Source of the DNA: Hymenobacter wooponensis
Lineage (GTDB): Bacteria; Bacteroidota; Bacteroidia; Cytophagales; Hymenobacteraceae
Direction: 5' to 3'
Length of the DNA: 64,000 nt
Assembly: GCF_004745865.1 (NCBI RefSeq)
Contig: NZ_SRKZ01000003.1
Coordinates: forward strand, 682,001 to 746,000
The notes under the pieces were generated by a model. It ran no database searches and was not told the DNA's origin. It saw only the letters and a program-made list of their open reading frames with translations. Numbering within the stretch: position 1 is the first letter of the stretch; the number at the start of each line of letters is the position of its first letter. This document shows positions 43,910-53,559 of this stretch, one piece after another. A program made the translations under genes and the position numbers.

Positions 43910-44616
43910 GCAGCTTTTACTAAGTAATTCCCTCTTTTCAGGCAGTGCTCCTTTTCCTAAGTACTGTAGGTGCCAGAACCGGGTTCGATGTGGCTGATGC
44001 TACTAGGCCACCTCCCTAAGCTTTCTTCTTGAGCCAATACAGGCACTACATAAGGCCTTTAGCCGTCTAGCTCGGCGGCAATGGTAGAGAGCAGCAACAG
44101 GCGAGTAAGAATGCGCTACTGCTGGGCTTTGTATCGTTAGATGCGGGTGTTGCCGCTGGGGGTGATACGTTCTGGCTGCACTAGCTCTTTTAGTTGCGCC
44201 AGTACCCCGGCCGCGTTGGCTAGCAGCAAACTACGCCGCGAGAATTGTGTGGTCAACGCGTACTGTCACGCACCAGAGAACTAGCGTTGGCCAGGGGCAA
44301 GAAAGCGGGATCGTCGGCTACCAGGGCAGGCGTATCGCAGTAGCCTGCTTCCACACGGAGCGACTGTGCCAGCTGACGGCTGCCTACGCAAGAACACAGT
44401 AGCACAGCCACCACTACAGGTTACCTCAACGCCTAGAACACGGAAAGACAGACCATACGCTTATCAGCTACATGCTAAGCAACCCAGAGCTAGGAACACT
44501 GCTGCTGCTTGGTTAGCGGGCAAAACTACCGCTGCGGCAGCCAACCTTCGCCCAAACAGCCTATTCTGCTACGGTGCCTGAGCCGTTTTGCACTAGTCAC
44601 GAGTGTTTCGAGCACG
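43910..44616. other. Intergenic region with a degraded coding-like stretch
   Basis: About 700 nt with no intact gene. On the minus strand two adjacent frames look coding-like: 44400-44253 (RQLAQSLRVEAGYCDTPALV and DDPAFLPLANAS) and 44255-44137 (SRRSLLLANAAGVLAQLKEL and ERITPSGNTRI). Each is stopped or out of phase with the other, so they may be remnants of one gene. I do not recognise the family. Confidence 0.3.
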
Positions 44617-45681
44617 TTAGGTTTTAGTGCGCGAAGCTCTGGGCCGCGCTTTCTGCGGAACACGAATGGAAGACTCACGCACGATGAGTTGAGGCGCCAG
44701 CTGCAGTTGGGTAATGCGGCCCGTTTCCTGTGAGCCTTCTAGCGCACTCAGAAGGGTGCTAATGATGCTTTCAGCCATAGCCTCCAGGGGTTGGGCCACT
44801 ACGGTAATGGAGGGGGAATACAACCGAAACAGGTCATTGTCATCAAAAGAAACAATGGCCAAGTCCTCGGGGATGCGTCGCCCCAGACCGTTGACGGCTT
44901 CTAGGCCATACACGCCCAAGTAGTTGGTGGCAAACAGCAGGGCATTGCACGTTGGGTTGGCTTGGCAAAACGCCTGCATCTGGTGTATTATCTGCTCACG
45001 CTCCTGCTGAAACTCTAGCTCCAGCACCATTTCGGGCAGTTGCCACTCCTGCATGGCCTGCGAGTACCCCTGCAGGCGTGCCTGCATCTGCGCTTGTCCC
45101 GCTTGCAGCGTCACCATAGCCACCGACGTAAATCCCTGTTCCAGCAGGTGTTGGGTTGCCTCGTACATGCCTTTCTCACCGTCCACTACCACCGCATTCG
45201 CGAGTACGCCGGCCAGCTCCCTATCAAAGAGTATCAAAGGCTTACCGCTGCGCACGAGGGTGCGCACGTCAGACTCTACCCCATCGGGCAACGCCAGAAT
45301 GTAGCCGTCCACGTGGCGCTCCTGGAACATGGTGAGCAAGTCCCGCGTCTTGGCTGTGTCGCCGTTGGTGCTGCAGTAAATAATGCGGTACCCCCGAGCC
45401 AGGAGCTTTTTCTCAATCAGAGCGGCTACGGTAGCAAAGAAGGGGTTGGCAATGTCTTCCACTACTAGGCCAATTACGTGGGTTTTGCCGGTACGCAGGC
45501 TCTTGGCGAGTTGGTTGGGCTTGTAGCCCACTTCCTCCACGTACTTGAGCACCTTTTCGGCCAGACTATCACTTATGCGCTTCTCCTTGGCCTTGCCGTT
45601 GAGCACCAAGGATACAGTCGCAATGGATACGTCCAAGTGCTTGGCGATGTCGTGAATCAGGATTTTCTTTTTCAACTTCAA
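44617..45681 (-). CDS. LacI-family transcriptional regulator
   Basis: About 354 residues from a TTG at 45681 (M/LKLKKKILIHDIAKHLDVS), chosen because Bacteroidetes LacI proteins begin KKxxIHDIA; the open frame extends to 45762, overlapping the GH92 gene. The helix-turn-helix IHDIAKHLDVSIATVSLVLNG and hinge NQLAKSLRTGKTHVIGLVV are followed by a periplasmic-binding-protein-like sensor (ANPFFATVAALIEKKLLARGYRIIYC, DGYILALPDGVES, LVVDGEKGMYEATQHLLEQGF). It probably represses or activates the mannan locus in response to a sugar; a candidate operator is at 48461-48480. Confidence 0.88.
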   Translation of the reverse strand: MKLKKKILIHDIAKHLDVSIATVSLVLNGKAKEKRISDSLAEKVLKYVEEVGYKPNQLAKSLRTGKTHVIGLVVEDIANPFFATVAALIEKKLLARGYRIIYCSTNGDTAKTRDLLTMFQERHVDGYILALPDGVESDVRTLVRSGKPLILFDRELAGVLANAVVVDGEKGMYEATQHLLEQGFTSVAMVTLQAGQAQMQARLQGYSQAMQEWQLPEMVLELEFQQEREQIIHQMQAFCQANPTCNALLFATNYLGVYGLEAVNGLGRRIPEDLAIVSFDDNDLFRLYSPSITVVAQPLEAMAESIISTLLSALEGSQETGRITQLQLAPQLIVRESSIRVPQKARPRASRTKT

Positions 45682-45718
45682 TTTAATTGCGGGTGGCGGA
45701 CTCAACTGCCCTAGCGCA

Positions 45719-47998
45719 TTAGGGATACACTTCGCGCGGACGGGCAGCAGGATCTGCACCAAACTGCCGGTTTGGCTGTGGCCCCATGGTTAGTTCTAGC
45801 GTACCACCAGCCACAATATCGCGGTGCAGCAGGTAGCTGTTAGAGTAGCTCTTACCATTCAGGCGGATGGTCTGAATGTACACGTTTTGAGGACCATTAT
45901 TCTTCACGTCGATGACAAAGGTTTTTCCCTTGGGCAAGCGCAGCGTGGCTTTGTCGACCAGAGGGCTACCAAAGACGTAGGCCCCACTGCTCGGGCTGAC
46001 GGGGTAAAAGCCCATTGCCGAAAGAATATACCAGGCCGACATCTGCCCGCAGTCCTCGTTGCCACTGATGCCATCGGGCTTGTCTTTGTACATCTCGCGC
46101 AGCACCTGCCGCACCTTTTCTGCCGTTTTCCACTGCTGCCCGGCGTAGGGGTACAAGTAGACCGTGGCATGGCTGGGCTCGTTGCCGTGGGCATACATCC
46201 CAATCAGTCCCGAAATATCCGGCGAAGCACTCTCCCCCAAACTTCCTTGCACAATAAACAAGCTGTCGAGCTTCTGAGTAAAGGCGGCGTCGCTGCCGAA
46301 CAGCTTTATCAGGCCCGGCACATCGTGAGGCACCAGCCAGGTATACTGCCACGCATTGCCTTCAGTGTAGTTGTTCTGGCGGTGAATCGACTGAATGGGG
46401 TCGAAGGGCACCTGAAACTTACCATCGGTGGTGAGTCCCCGCATAAAGCGGGTATGGGGGTCGTAATACTTCTGGTAGTATTTGGCGCGGGCACTGTAAG
46501 TTACGTAATCGTCTTGGCGACCCAGCTTTTTAGCTACTTGGGCAATGCTCCAGTCGTCGATAGCGTATTCCATGGCCTTAGCTACCGACTCGCTTTCCTT
46601 ATCGGCAGGAATGAAGCCTAACTCCTTGAGGTAGCGCACTCCTTGGTCGTCGCGGGTGCTGGATGCTTTCATGGCGGCCAGCACTTGGCTGCCGTCTAGG
46701 CCAGGGGTACCCTTTAGGTAAGCTTCGGCCAGCGCAGGCACGGCACTGTAGCCCACCATGGTATTGGTTTCATTCGCCATCAGGTGCCAGATGGGCAACT
46801 TCCCCTGCTGCTGCTGAATGGCCAGCATTGACTGCATCATGTCTCCCACCCGCTCGGGCTGCGCTAGCAGAAATAAAGAGTGCGCGGTGCGGTAGGTATC
46901 CCAGAGCGAGAAGGTAGTGTAGTTTACGAACGGCGCTTTCGGATACACCTTCTTATCGGTGCCACGGTAGTCCCCATTTGCATCATTAAATAAGGCCGGG
47001 GCGAAGAGAGCGTGGTACATAGAAGTGTAGAAAATTCGCCGCGCGGCCGGGTCGCGGGTCTCAATAGTCACCTTGCTTAACTCTTGGTTCCACTGTGCAT
47101 CGGCGGCGCCCTGTACCAGAGCAAAGTCCCAGCCGGGAATTTCGGCCTGAATGTTAGCCAACGCGTTCTGGCTGCTCACAGGCGAGATGCCCACTTTTAG
47201 CAGGAGCGTGCCCGGCGATTTGGCAAAGTTGAACAGGCCCTTAATGGCAAGGCCCTGGCCCTTCTTGCCCGAGAGCTGCTGTGCTTCATTATACACGGCA
47301 AACTCCGGAATAGGCACCGATGTCTTGATAGCAAAGTACAGGCGCTGATCGTTAGCCCACCCTTTAGAGAAGCGGTAGCCTATGTACGTCTGCGGGTCTA
47401 TTTGCTCGAGGTAGGTATCGGTGGCTTTATCATCAATACCTTCCTTCAGATCAATGATAACGTGAGCAGGCCTGGCACCCGCCGGGAAGGTATACTTATG
47501 CATACCTACGCGCGCCGTGCTGGTCAGCTCCGCCCGAATACCGTAATCATCGAGCGTAACGGCATAGTAGCCGGGCTTAGCCGTTTCACGCTGGTGCGAG
47601 AAGCGCGATAAGTAGCCCTGATGCGGCGCCTGCTGCCGCCCTTTGTCAGTTTTTACGGCCCCAGTGTAGGGCATGATGAGCACATCACCCAAGTCGGAGG
47701 CGCCCGTGCCACTTAGGTGCGTGTGCGAGAAACCCGTGATAAGACTGTCGGAGTAATGGTAGCCGGAGCACCAGTCCCACCCTTTAAAGATGTTCTGGGG
47801 GCCAAGCTGCACGGCTCCAAATGGCACATTGGCCCCTAGAAATACGTGCCCGTGCCCACCCGTACCAATCATGGGGTCCACGTGAGTAGTTAGGCTTTGA
47901 GCGGGAGCCTGTAGGCCACCAAGCAGCAAGCCAGCCGTGAGCAGCCACGCGCACCAAGAAGCCGCCCTAAAGGGCCAGCGAAGGGAAAAAGCAACCAT
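45719..47998 (-). CDS. GH92 alpha-mannosidase (alpha-1,2-type motif)
   Basis: A 759-residue exported enzyme (signal ending near APAQS). The family start VDPMIGTGGHGHVFLGANVPFGAVQLGPQN and ITGFSHTHLSGTGASDLGD are clear. The catalytic acid should be the Glu in YTEGNAWQYTWLVPHD (about 546) and the base Asp in GNEDCGQMSAWY (about 649). HGNEPSH (about 604-610) matches the HxNEPxHH signature that, as I recall, marks alpha-1,2 specificity. It is transcribed together with or just before the LacI gene, divergently from SusC. Calcium-dependent exo-alpha-mannosidase. Confidence 0.92.
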   Translation of the reverse strand: MVAFSLRWPFRAASWCAWLLTAGLLLGGLQAPAQSLTTHVDPMIGTGGHGHVFLGANVPFGAVQLGPQNIFKGWDWCSGYHYSDSLITGFSHTHLSGTGASDLGDVLIMPYTGAVKTDKGRQQAPHQGYLSRFSHQRETAKPGYYAVTLDDYGIRAELTSTARVGMHKYTFPAGARPAHVIIDLKEGIDDKATDTYLEQIDPQTYIGYRFSKGWANDQRLYFAIKTSVPIPEFAVYNEAQQLSGKKGQGLAIKGLFNFAKSPGTLLLKVGISPVSSQNALANIQAEIPGWDFALVQGAADAQWNQELSKVTIETRDPAARRIFYTSMYHALFAPALFNDANGDYRGTDKKVYPKAPFVNYTTFSLWDTYRTAHSLFLLAQPERVGDMMQSMLAIQQQQGKLPIWHLMANETNTMVGYSAVPALAEAYLKGTPGLDGSQVLAAMKASSTRDDQGVRYLKELGFIPADKESESVAKAMEYAIDDWSIAQVAKKLGRQDDYVTYSARAKYYQKYYDPHTRFMRGLTTDGKFQVPFDPIQSIHRQNNYTEGNAWQYTWLVPHDVPGLIKLFGSDAAFTQKLDSLFIVQGSLGESASPDISGLIGMYAHGNEPSHATVYLYPYAGQQWKTAEKVRQVLREMYKDKPDGISGNEDCGQMSAWYILSAMGFYPVSPSSGAYVFGSPLVDKATLRLPKGKTFVIDVKNNGPQNVYIQTIRLNGKSYSNSYLLHRDIVAGGTLELTMGPQPNRQFGADPAARPREVYP

Positions 47999-48115
47999 AA
48001 AAAGCAGAAAGGAATGGATGGGAATCAGGTGGGAGGAGCAGGAGTGCTCAGGCGCTTTGCCTTTTGTGGGCCTGAGTGCTTCGGGCTATGCCTATAGGGC
48101 TCAGAGCCAGGATGG

Positions 48116-48150
48116 TGTTTAAGCAAATATGCTAAAATGTTTAAGCAAAT
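48116..48150. promoter_or_regulatory. Tandem 13-bp direct repeats upstream of GH92
   Basis: TGTTTAAGCAAAT at 48116-48128 and again at 48138-48150, 22 bp apart (two helical turns), 118-152 nt upstream of the GH92 ATG. They may be binding sites for a regulator of the divergent mannan operons. Similarity to the AAACGTTTA site at 48467 is slight. Confidence 0.4.
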
Positions 48151-48460
48151 TTTGGTTTATCAGTTTTAATCCTCCATCTTTTCGGCAGATACACCCTTAA
48201 CAAGCTCTGTTCACTAGGTTGGAAGCAGATCTTTTCGCAGTTGGTTCTGAGCGCCTTTCAGGCGATAAGCTGGAATACTTACCAGCACATAGCAACAGTT
48301 TTAGCAGCACAGCATAGTAAATATCACCATAACAGATATTTACTAGGAATACCGAAACCACTCCTGTAGGCCACCTCACGCCTATGCAGGATTTATCTCT
48401 GTAGCGTTTCGTTTCTGTTTCTCATCGTCTACCTTTTATAACAACTAACCACAAGCACAT

Positions 48461-48480
48461 TTGCCAAAACGTTTAACTAA
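48461..48480. promoter_or_regulatory. Candidate LacI-family operator upstream of SusC
   Basis: The core AAACGTTT (48467-48474) is palindromic, embedded in CCAAAACGTTTAAC, close to the CAAAACGTTTTG-like consensus of LacI regulators. It lies about 115 nt before the SusC ATG in the divergent region. Assignment to the adjacent LacI protein is inference. Confidence 0.4.
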
Positions 48481-48587
48481 GGCTTTATCTACTAGGCCAG
48501 CTTATTCTACTACTTAACTCTTCTGCTGCATTTCCCACCCGCCTTTCCTGCGGCTAAGTGTTTTTTCATCCCACAACCTCATCCTTT

Positions 48588-51500
48588 ATGCTTACACCTC
48601 TAGGTATTCGACAATGGCGTGGCGCCTCTCTACTTCTGCTGGGTTCCGCTGTGGCCCTTCCCCTCACGCCGGCCTGGGCCAGCAGTAATGTAAACGCTGC
48701 CGCCGCCTGCGTGGACGTGACGGTGCAAGGGCGCGTTACTGACGATAAGGGAGCCCCCCTGCCCGGCGCAACTATAATTGTTAAAGGAGCCGCGGGAGTA
48801 GGAGCCAGCACGGATGCCGAAGGCAACTTCTCGTTGACCCTGCCCACGGGAAACGAAACGATAGTTGTTTCCTCCATTGGCTTTGTGGCTCAGGAGCTTA
48901 GCGTAGCTGGCCGTACGTCGCTTACTATTCAGATGGTAACCGATAGCAAAGCCCTGGACGAAGTAGTGGTGGTGGGCTACGGCACCCAGAAGCGCTCCGA
49001 TATTACGGGGGCCGTGGGCAGCGTGAGCAGCACGGAGATTATGGAGCGGCCCGCCGTGAACATTGCCCAATCATTGCAGGGCCGGGTAGCGGGGGTTGAT
49101 GTAAACCTGAACTCGGGCCAGCCCGGTAGCAGCCCCATCATTCGGGTGCGGGGGTACGGCTCTATTAATGCCGGCAACAACCCGTTGTACGTGGTGGATG
49201 GCGTGTTTTGGGATGCGGGTATCACCTCTCTCAACCCCAACGATATTGAGAGCATTGAAGTCCTGAAGGACGCCTCGGCCACGGCTATCTACGGGGCCCA
49301 GGGCAGTAATGGCGTAATCCTAGTGACGACCAAGCGGGGCAAGAAAGGCGCCAGGGTTAGCTACGATACCTTCGTTAGCCTGAGCAAGATTGCTCGGAAG
49401 CTGAATCTGCTGGATTCGCGCCAGTTTTTGGCCGCGGAGGACCTGGCCTACCAGAACCTGCAAAAGTTTGATCCAACTGGCTGGGCCGCCGGCAACTACA
49501 CCAACCGTGACCCCAAGCTAAAGCGGCGTGCCCTGGCCAACCCCAATGACCCCAAGCGGTTGTTTGATGATAGTCTGAACCCGCTGTACGATACTGACTG
49601 GCAGGATGAGACTACCAGGACTGGCGTCACCCAAAGCCACAACCTATCGTTTTCGGGGGGCGGTGACCAGCTCACGTATGGGCTGTTTCTGAACTATACC
49701 AATGCGCAGGGTACTATCCAGAACACCTATCAAAAGCGCTACAATGCCCGCCTAGTGGTAGACAACCAGGTGAAAAAATGGTTGAAAATTGGGGCCACCA
49801 TCAATTACGCGAACATTGAAGACCGCGTTGGCAATGACTTCGTGGGGGGCAATAACATCCCGCGCATGATGATTGAGATGATTCCCATCATGCCTGTGAA
49901 GTACCCCAACGGCACCTACGCCAAGCGCCAGGACTACCCCGATATGGAAAGCGGGGACAACCCCGTGGCGATTGCCACGGAGGATGAGGAACTGCGCCGC
50001 CGACAGGTATTCTCCGCCAATGGCTACGGCGACTTCACCATTCTGCCGGGCTTGAACTTCCGGACCGTGCTGGGCGCCAATATTGAGTCGCGGATGTATC
50101 CCTCATTTGCCAGCAACTTAATTCAGCTGCGCGCGCAGCAGAGCTTCGCCAGTATTAGTGCGTATGACGGGAAAGGGCTGCAGTGGCAGAACTACCTGAC
50201 CTACACCAAACAGTTCGGGCAAAACCACTCCTTGAATGCCGTAGTGGGCGTGGATACCCGTCGCTTCCGCAGCTTGGCCGCAGGAGTTGAAACGCGGGGC
50301 TTGATTGATAATGGCTTTGGGTTTTACAACCTGGGGGTGGGCTCTACTCCTTCGCCGCCCACGTCTGATTATCAGGCCGACCAGTTCTTTTCAATTTTCG
50401 GGCGCATCAACTACGGATTCAAGGACCGGTACCTCCTGACGCTGACAACTCGCCGGGACGGTTCTTCCCGCTTTGGCCAGGATAACAAGAACGCCATCTT
50501 CCCCTCGGCAGCCATTGCCTGGCGCATTTCGGAAGAAGACTTTCTGCGGGGCAACAGCCTGATTTCCGACTTGAAGCTGCGTTTCGGCTACGGCCGGACG
50601 GGCAACAGCGGCCCTGATTTCGGTAACTATGTTTCGCAGACTCTACTGAGCACCAACAGCTACGTTATCAGTGGCAACCGCATCAATGGTATCCGACTGG
50701 GCACGCTCGGCAACCCTACCCTACGGTGGGAAACGGCCGACCAGTTTGACCTAGGCCTGAACGTAGGCTTGCTGCAAAACCGCGTCACGTTTGAGGGCGA
50801 CGTGTACCAGCGCACCACCAAGGACCTGCTCCTGCAGGCGCCCGTGCCGCGCAGCAGTGGGTACGGCAGCTACCCAAGCAACATTGGGAGCGTGCGCAAC
50901 CGCGGGCTGGAGCTAGCGCTGAACACGGTGAACGTCCAAACCACGGATTTCACCTGGTCAACTACGTTCAACATCTCCTTCCTGCAAAACCGCATTCTGG
51001 CGCTGGGCGCCGCCGGCGACGATATCTTCCCCGGACCAAACTTCCTGAACGAAACCAACGTGCTTCGGGTAGGCCAGCCGGTAGGCTCCTTTTTCGGCCT
51101 GGAGCGCCTGGGCACCTGGAGCACCGCCGAGGCGGACCAAGCCCTTCGCTATAACCGCTTGCCCGGCGACCTGAAGTTTAAAGACCAGAACAACGACGGG
51201 CAAATCAATGACCAGGACCGCGTGATTCTGGGCAAGAATATTCCCACGGGGTATGGCTCCTTTATCAATACGCTGCGCTACCGGGGCTTTGACCTGATGC
51301 TGGACCTGCAGTTCACGTACGGTAATGACGTGATGAACCTCACGCACCACTCGGCCCTGGACCGTACCGGCCAAGCCAACAGCTACGAGCGGGCGCTGAC
51401 CGAGGCGTGGACGCCGGAAAATCAGAACACCAGCATTGCGCAGGTGCGTCCCTCCTACCTGCGGTACGACTCCCGCATTGACTCTTACAAGGTAGAGGAT

Positions 51501-51743
51501 GGATCCTTCATTCGCGGCCGTAACCTGGTGCTGGGCTACAACTTCTCGGCGGGCCTGACGGAGAAGCTCAAGCTGTCCCGGTTGCGCGTGTACGCATCGG
51601 CCCAGAACTTCTTCCTGTTCACCAAATATAAAGGCTACGACCCGGAAACGTCGACCTTCACCAACGCCTTCTCGCAGGGGATTCAATTCTTCGACTACCC
51701 CAAGGCGCGCACTATCACGGCTGGTCTCAACGTGTCTTTCTAA
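48588..51743 (+). CDS. SusC/RagA-family TonB-linked outer-membrane protein
   Basis: 1051 residues from the ATG at 48588 (the frame extends upstream from a GTG at 48558). After the signal (about 1-35), VTVQGRVTDDKGAPLPGATIIVKG is the carboxypeptidase-like domain (about 45-130). The TonB box/plug begins DEVVVVGYGTQKRSDITGAVGSVSSTEI with RPAVNIAQSLQGRVAGVDV and ILVTTKRGKKGARVSYDTFVSLS. The remainder is a beta barrel ending in ARTITAGLNVSF. It imports mannan-derived oligosaccharides, presumably with the SusD protein as lid. Confidence 0.95.
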   Translation: MLTPLGIRQWRGASLLLLGSAVALPLTPAWASSNVNAAAACVDVTVQGRVTDDKGAPLPGATIIVKGAAGVGASTDAEGNFSLTLPTGNETIVVSSIGFVAQELSVAGRTSLTIQMVTDSKALDEVVVVGYGTQKRSDITGAVGSVSSTEIMERPAVNIAQSLQGRVAGVDVNLNSGQPGSSPIIRVRGYGSINAGNNPLYVVDGVFWDAGITSLNPNDIESIEVLKDASATAIYGAQGSNGVILVTTKRGKKGARVSYDTFVSLSKIARKLNLLDSRQFLAAEDLAYQNLQKFDPTGWAAGNYTNRDPKLKRRALANPNDPKRLFDDSLNPLYDTDWQDETTRTGVTQSHNLSFSGGGDQLTYGLFLNYTNAQGTIQNTYQKRYNARLVVDNQVKKWLKIGATINYANIEDRVGNDFVGGNNIPRMMIEMIPIMPVKYPNGTYAKRQDYPDMESGDNPVAIATEDEELRRRQVFSANGYGDFTILPGLNFRTVLGANIESRMYPSFASNLIQLRAQQSFASISAYDGKGLQWQNYLTYTKQFGQNHSLNAVVGVDTRRFRSLAAGVETRGLIDNGFGFYNLGVGSTPSPPTSDYQADQFFSIFGRINYGFKDRYLLTLTTRRDGSSRFGQDNKNAIFPSAAIAWRISEEDFLRGNSLISDLKLRFGYGRTGNSGPDFGNYVSQTLLSTNSYVISGNRINGIRLGTLGNPTLRWETADQFDLGLNVGLLQNRVTFEGDVYQRTTKDLLLQAPVPRSSGYGSYPSNIGSVRNRGLELALNTVNVQTTDFTWSTTFNISFLQNRILALGAAGDDIFPGPNFLNETNVLRVGQPVGSFFGLERLGTWSTAEADQALRYNRLPGDLKFKDQNNDGQINDQDRVILGKNIPTGYGSFINTLRYRGFDLMLDLQFTYGNDVMNLTHHSALDRTGQANSYERALTEAWTPENQNTSIAQVRPSYLRYDSRIDSYKVEDGSFIRGRNLVLGYNFSAGLTEKLKLSRLRVYASAQNFFLFTKYKGYDPETSTFTNAFSQGIQFFDYPKARTITAGLNVSF

Positions 51744-51817
51744 CCAATTGCGGAGGGTGCCGTGACGGGAATATACCCTGGCGCTTGCCCCTCCTGCTCT
51801 TTTTCAACGCTACTATT

Positions 51818-53347
51818 ATGTTTCCGACGATACAACGCTTAACCCGAACCGTAGCAATGTGCTCGGGCCTGCTGCTCGCCACTACTGGCTGTGACAGCTT
51901 TCTCGACGTAGATAGCCGCTCCAACATCCGCCCGGATGACTTCTACGCAACGGCGGGGCAGGCTCAAACGGGCATCGATGGTTTATACCCCAGCCTGCGC
52001 ATAGTTCAAAATGAAACCGGCTACGGGGAGGCCATCTGGGTGACGCTGGAGCTCATGGCGCTACACGCTACTTCCCTCGGCCAGAGCTTCAACAACAACC
52101 AGTTCATCAATCAGAGCATCGACCCGGCTAACCCTTCCTTCTCCAGCGTCTGGAACAGTGCCTATAACGGCATCGGGGCTGCCAACCTGGCCATTACCAA
52201 GATTCCGGCTATTGAGATGGATGAGGCGCAGAAAAAGGTGTTGCTGGGACAGGCCTACTTCATCCGCGCCTACCTGTATAATCTGCTCGTACGGCTCTAC
52301 GGCGACGTGCCACTGATTACGGCCCCGACCACTGGCCCCGGCCCGGACCTGTACCCTAGCCGGGCTCCCAAGATGGAGGTGTATCAATTAATCATTTCGG
52401 ACCTGCAGGCCGCGGAGACCTCTGGCCTACCCGTAGTGGACCGGAGCGGCCGCATTTCCCAGTCGGCGGTGAAGGCCCTGCTGGCCGACGTGTATTTGAC
52501 TACTGCTGGCTACCCCCTGCAGCTCAAGGAGAACTATCAGAAAGCCGCCGACAAGGCGGCGGAGCTCATTGATGCGGGCAACTACCCCTTGTTTGTAGAT
52601 CCCCTAACCGGCGAAGCGCAGTACATCAATCTGCACAACAACGCCAGCAAGAACCAGGGCGAGTTAATTTTGCAAGCGCAGTATGCCAATGGTATTGCTA
52701 CCAACGCCATTAGCCCTCTGATTGTGCCCTATTTTGCGGGTGTCTCGGTGTACAATGACGAGTTTGGCGCCCTCATCCCCACGGAGGAATTTTATAAAAG
52801 CTATGAAAGCGGCGACCTGCGCGCGCAGGAGCGGCAATTCTATTTCTCCAGCTACCCGTCTATTAAGAACTCCGCTGAAATTGTTCAGTTCAAACGGCAC
52901 GCGCTCTACAAGTACTTTCATCTGGAAAGCGCCCTTAACCGGAACGTGTCGAACGATGAGAACTGGACGTTGATTCGGATGCCCGAGGTCATGCTGATTT
53001 ACGCCGAGGCTAGCAATGAGGCCAGCGCCACCCCGCCCAAGGCCTACGCCCAGATCAATGCTATTCGTAAGCGCGCCAAGCTGCCCGAGCTAAGGGGCCT
53101 CAGCAAAGAGCAGTTTCGCGAGGCCGTCTGGAAGGAGCGCTACCACGAGCTGGCCTACGAAAACAAAGCGTACTTCGACATCCAACGCACCCGCAAAGCC
53201 TACGATGTGGTGAACAATCGTTTTGTTGATGTAGTCGGATTCAAGAGTGAAGTAGGTACAACTTTCCAGGAGAAGTACTTGCTGTGGGGACTTCCTTCCG
53301 CAGAAATAAACCGCAACAAAAACCTCACGCAGAACCCTGGGTGGTAA
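51818..53347 (+). CDS. SusD/RagB-family surface glycan-binding lipoprotein
   Basis: 509 residues from the ATG at 51818 (MFPTIQRLTRTVAMCSGLLLATTGC); the lipobox LATTGC gives the acylated Cys. TPR-like helices carry FLDVDSRSNIRPDDFY, AANLAITKIPAIEMDEAQKKVLLGQAYFIRAYLYNLLVRLYGDVPLI and the C-terminal YAQINAIRKRAKLPELRGLSKEQFREAVWKERYHELAYENKAYFDIQRT. It binds the glycan at the cell surface and forms a complex with the SusC protein encoded 74 nt upstream. Confidence 0.94.
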   Translation: MFPTIQRLTRTVAMCSGLLLATTGCDSFLDVDSRSNIRPDDFYATAGQAQTGIDGLYPSLRIVQNETGYGEAIWVTLELMALHATSLGQSFNNNQFINQSIDPANPSFSSVWNSAYNGIGAANLAITKIPAIEMDEAQKKVLLGQAYFIRAYLYNLLVRLYGDVPLITAPTTGPGPDLYPSRAPKMEVYQLIISDLQAAETSGLPVVDRSGRISQSAVKALLADVYLTTAGYPLQLKENYQKAADKAAELIDAGNYPLFVDPLTGEAQYINLHNNASKNQGELILQAQYANGIATNAISPLIVPYFAGVSVYNDEFGALIPTEEFYKSYESGDLRAQERQFYFSSYPSIKNSAEIVQFKRHALYKYFHLESALNRNVSNDENWTLIRMPEVMLIYAEASNEASATPPKAYAQINAIRKRAKLPELRGLSKEQFREAVWKERYHELAYENKAYFDIQRTRKAYDVVNNRFVDVVGFKSEVGTTFQEKYLLWGLPSAEINRNKNLTQNPGW

Positions 53348-53559
53348 ATCCGGTGTCGCTGGGCCTGGTGAGAAAGCTTGCAGGCGGTAGTTTGTGGGAA
53401 TTTCTGCTGCTTGCGGTACTCGCCTGGCCTAGCGCTTTACCACCAGGGCCTGCTTATCTGGGCAAGTTCTGGTGGTAATTTCCGGGCAGTTGTCTACTAC
53501 TATCAATACTTGCCTATTTTTAAGTACTAAAACCTTTTTGCTGTCCCTAACACGTGCCT

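Noticed and set aside
50958-51686. 242-codon open frame on the minus strand
   Set aside because: Antisense shadow of the SusC gene.
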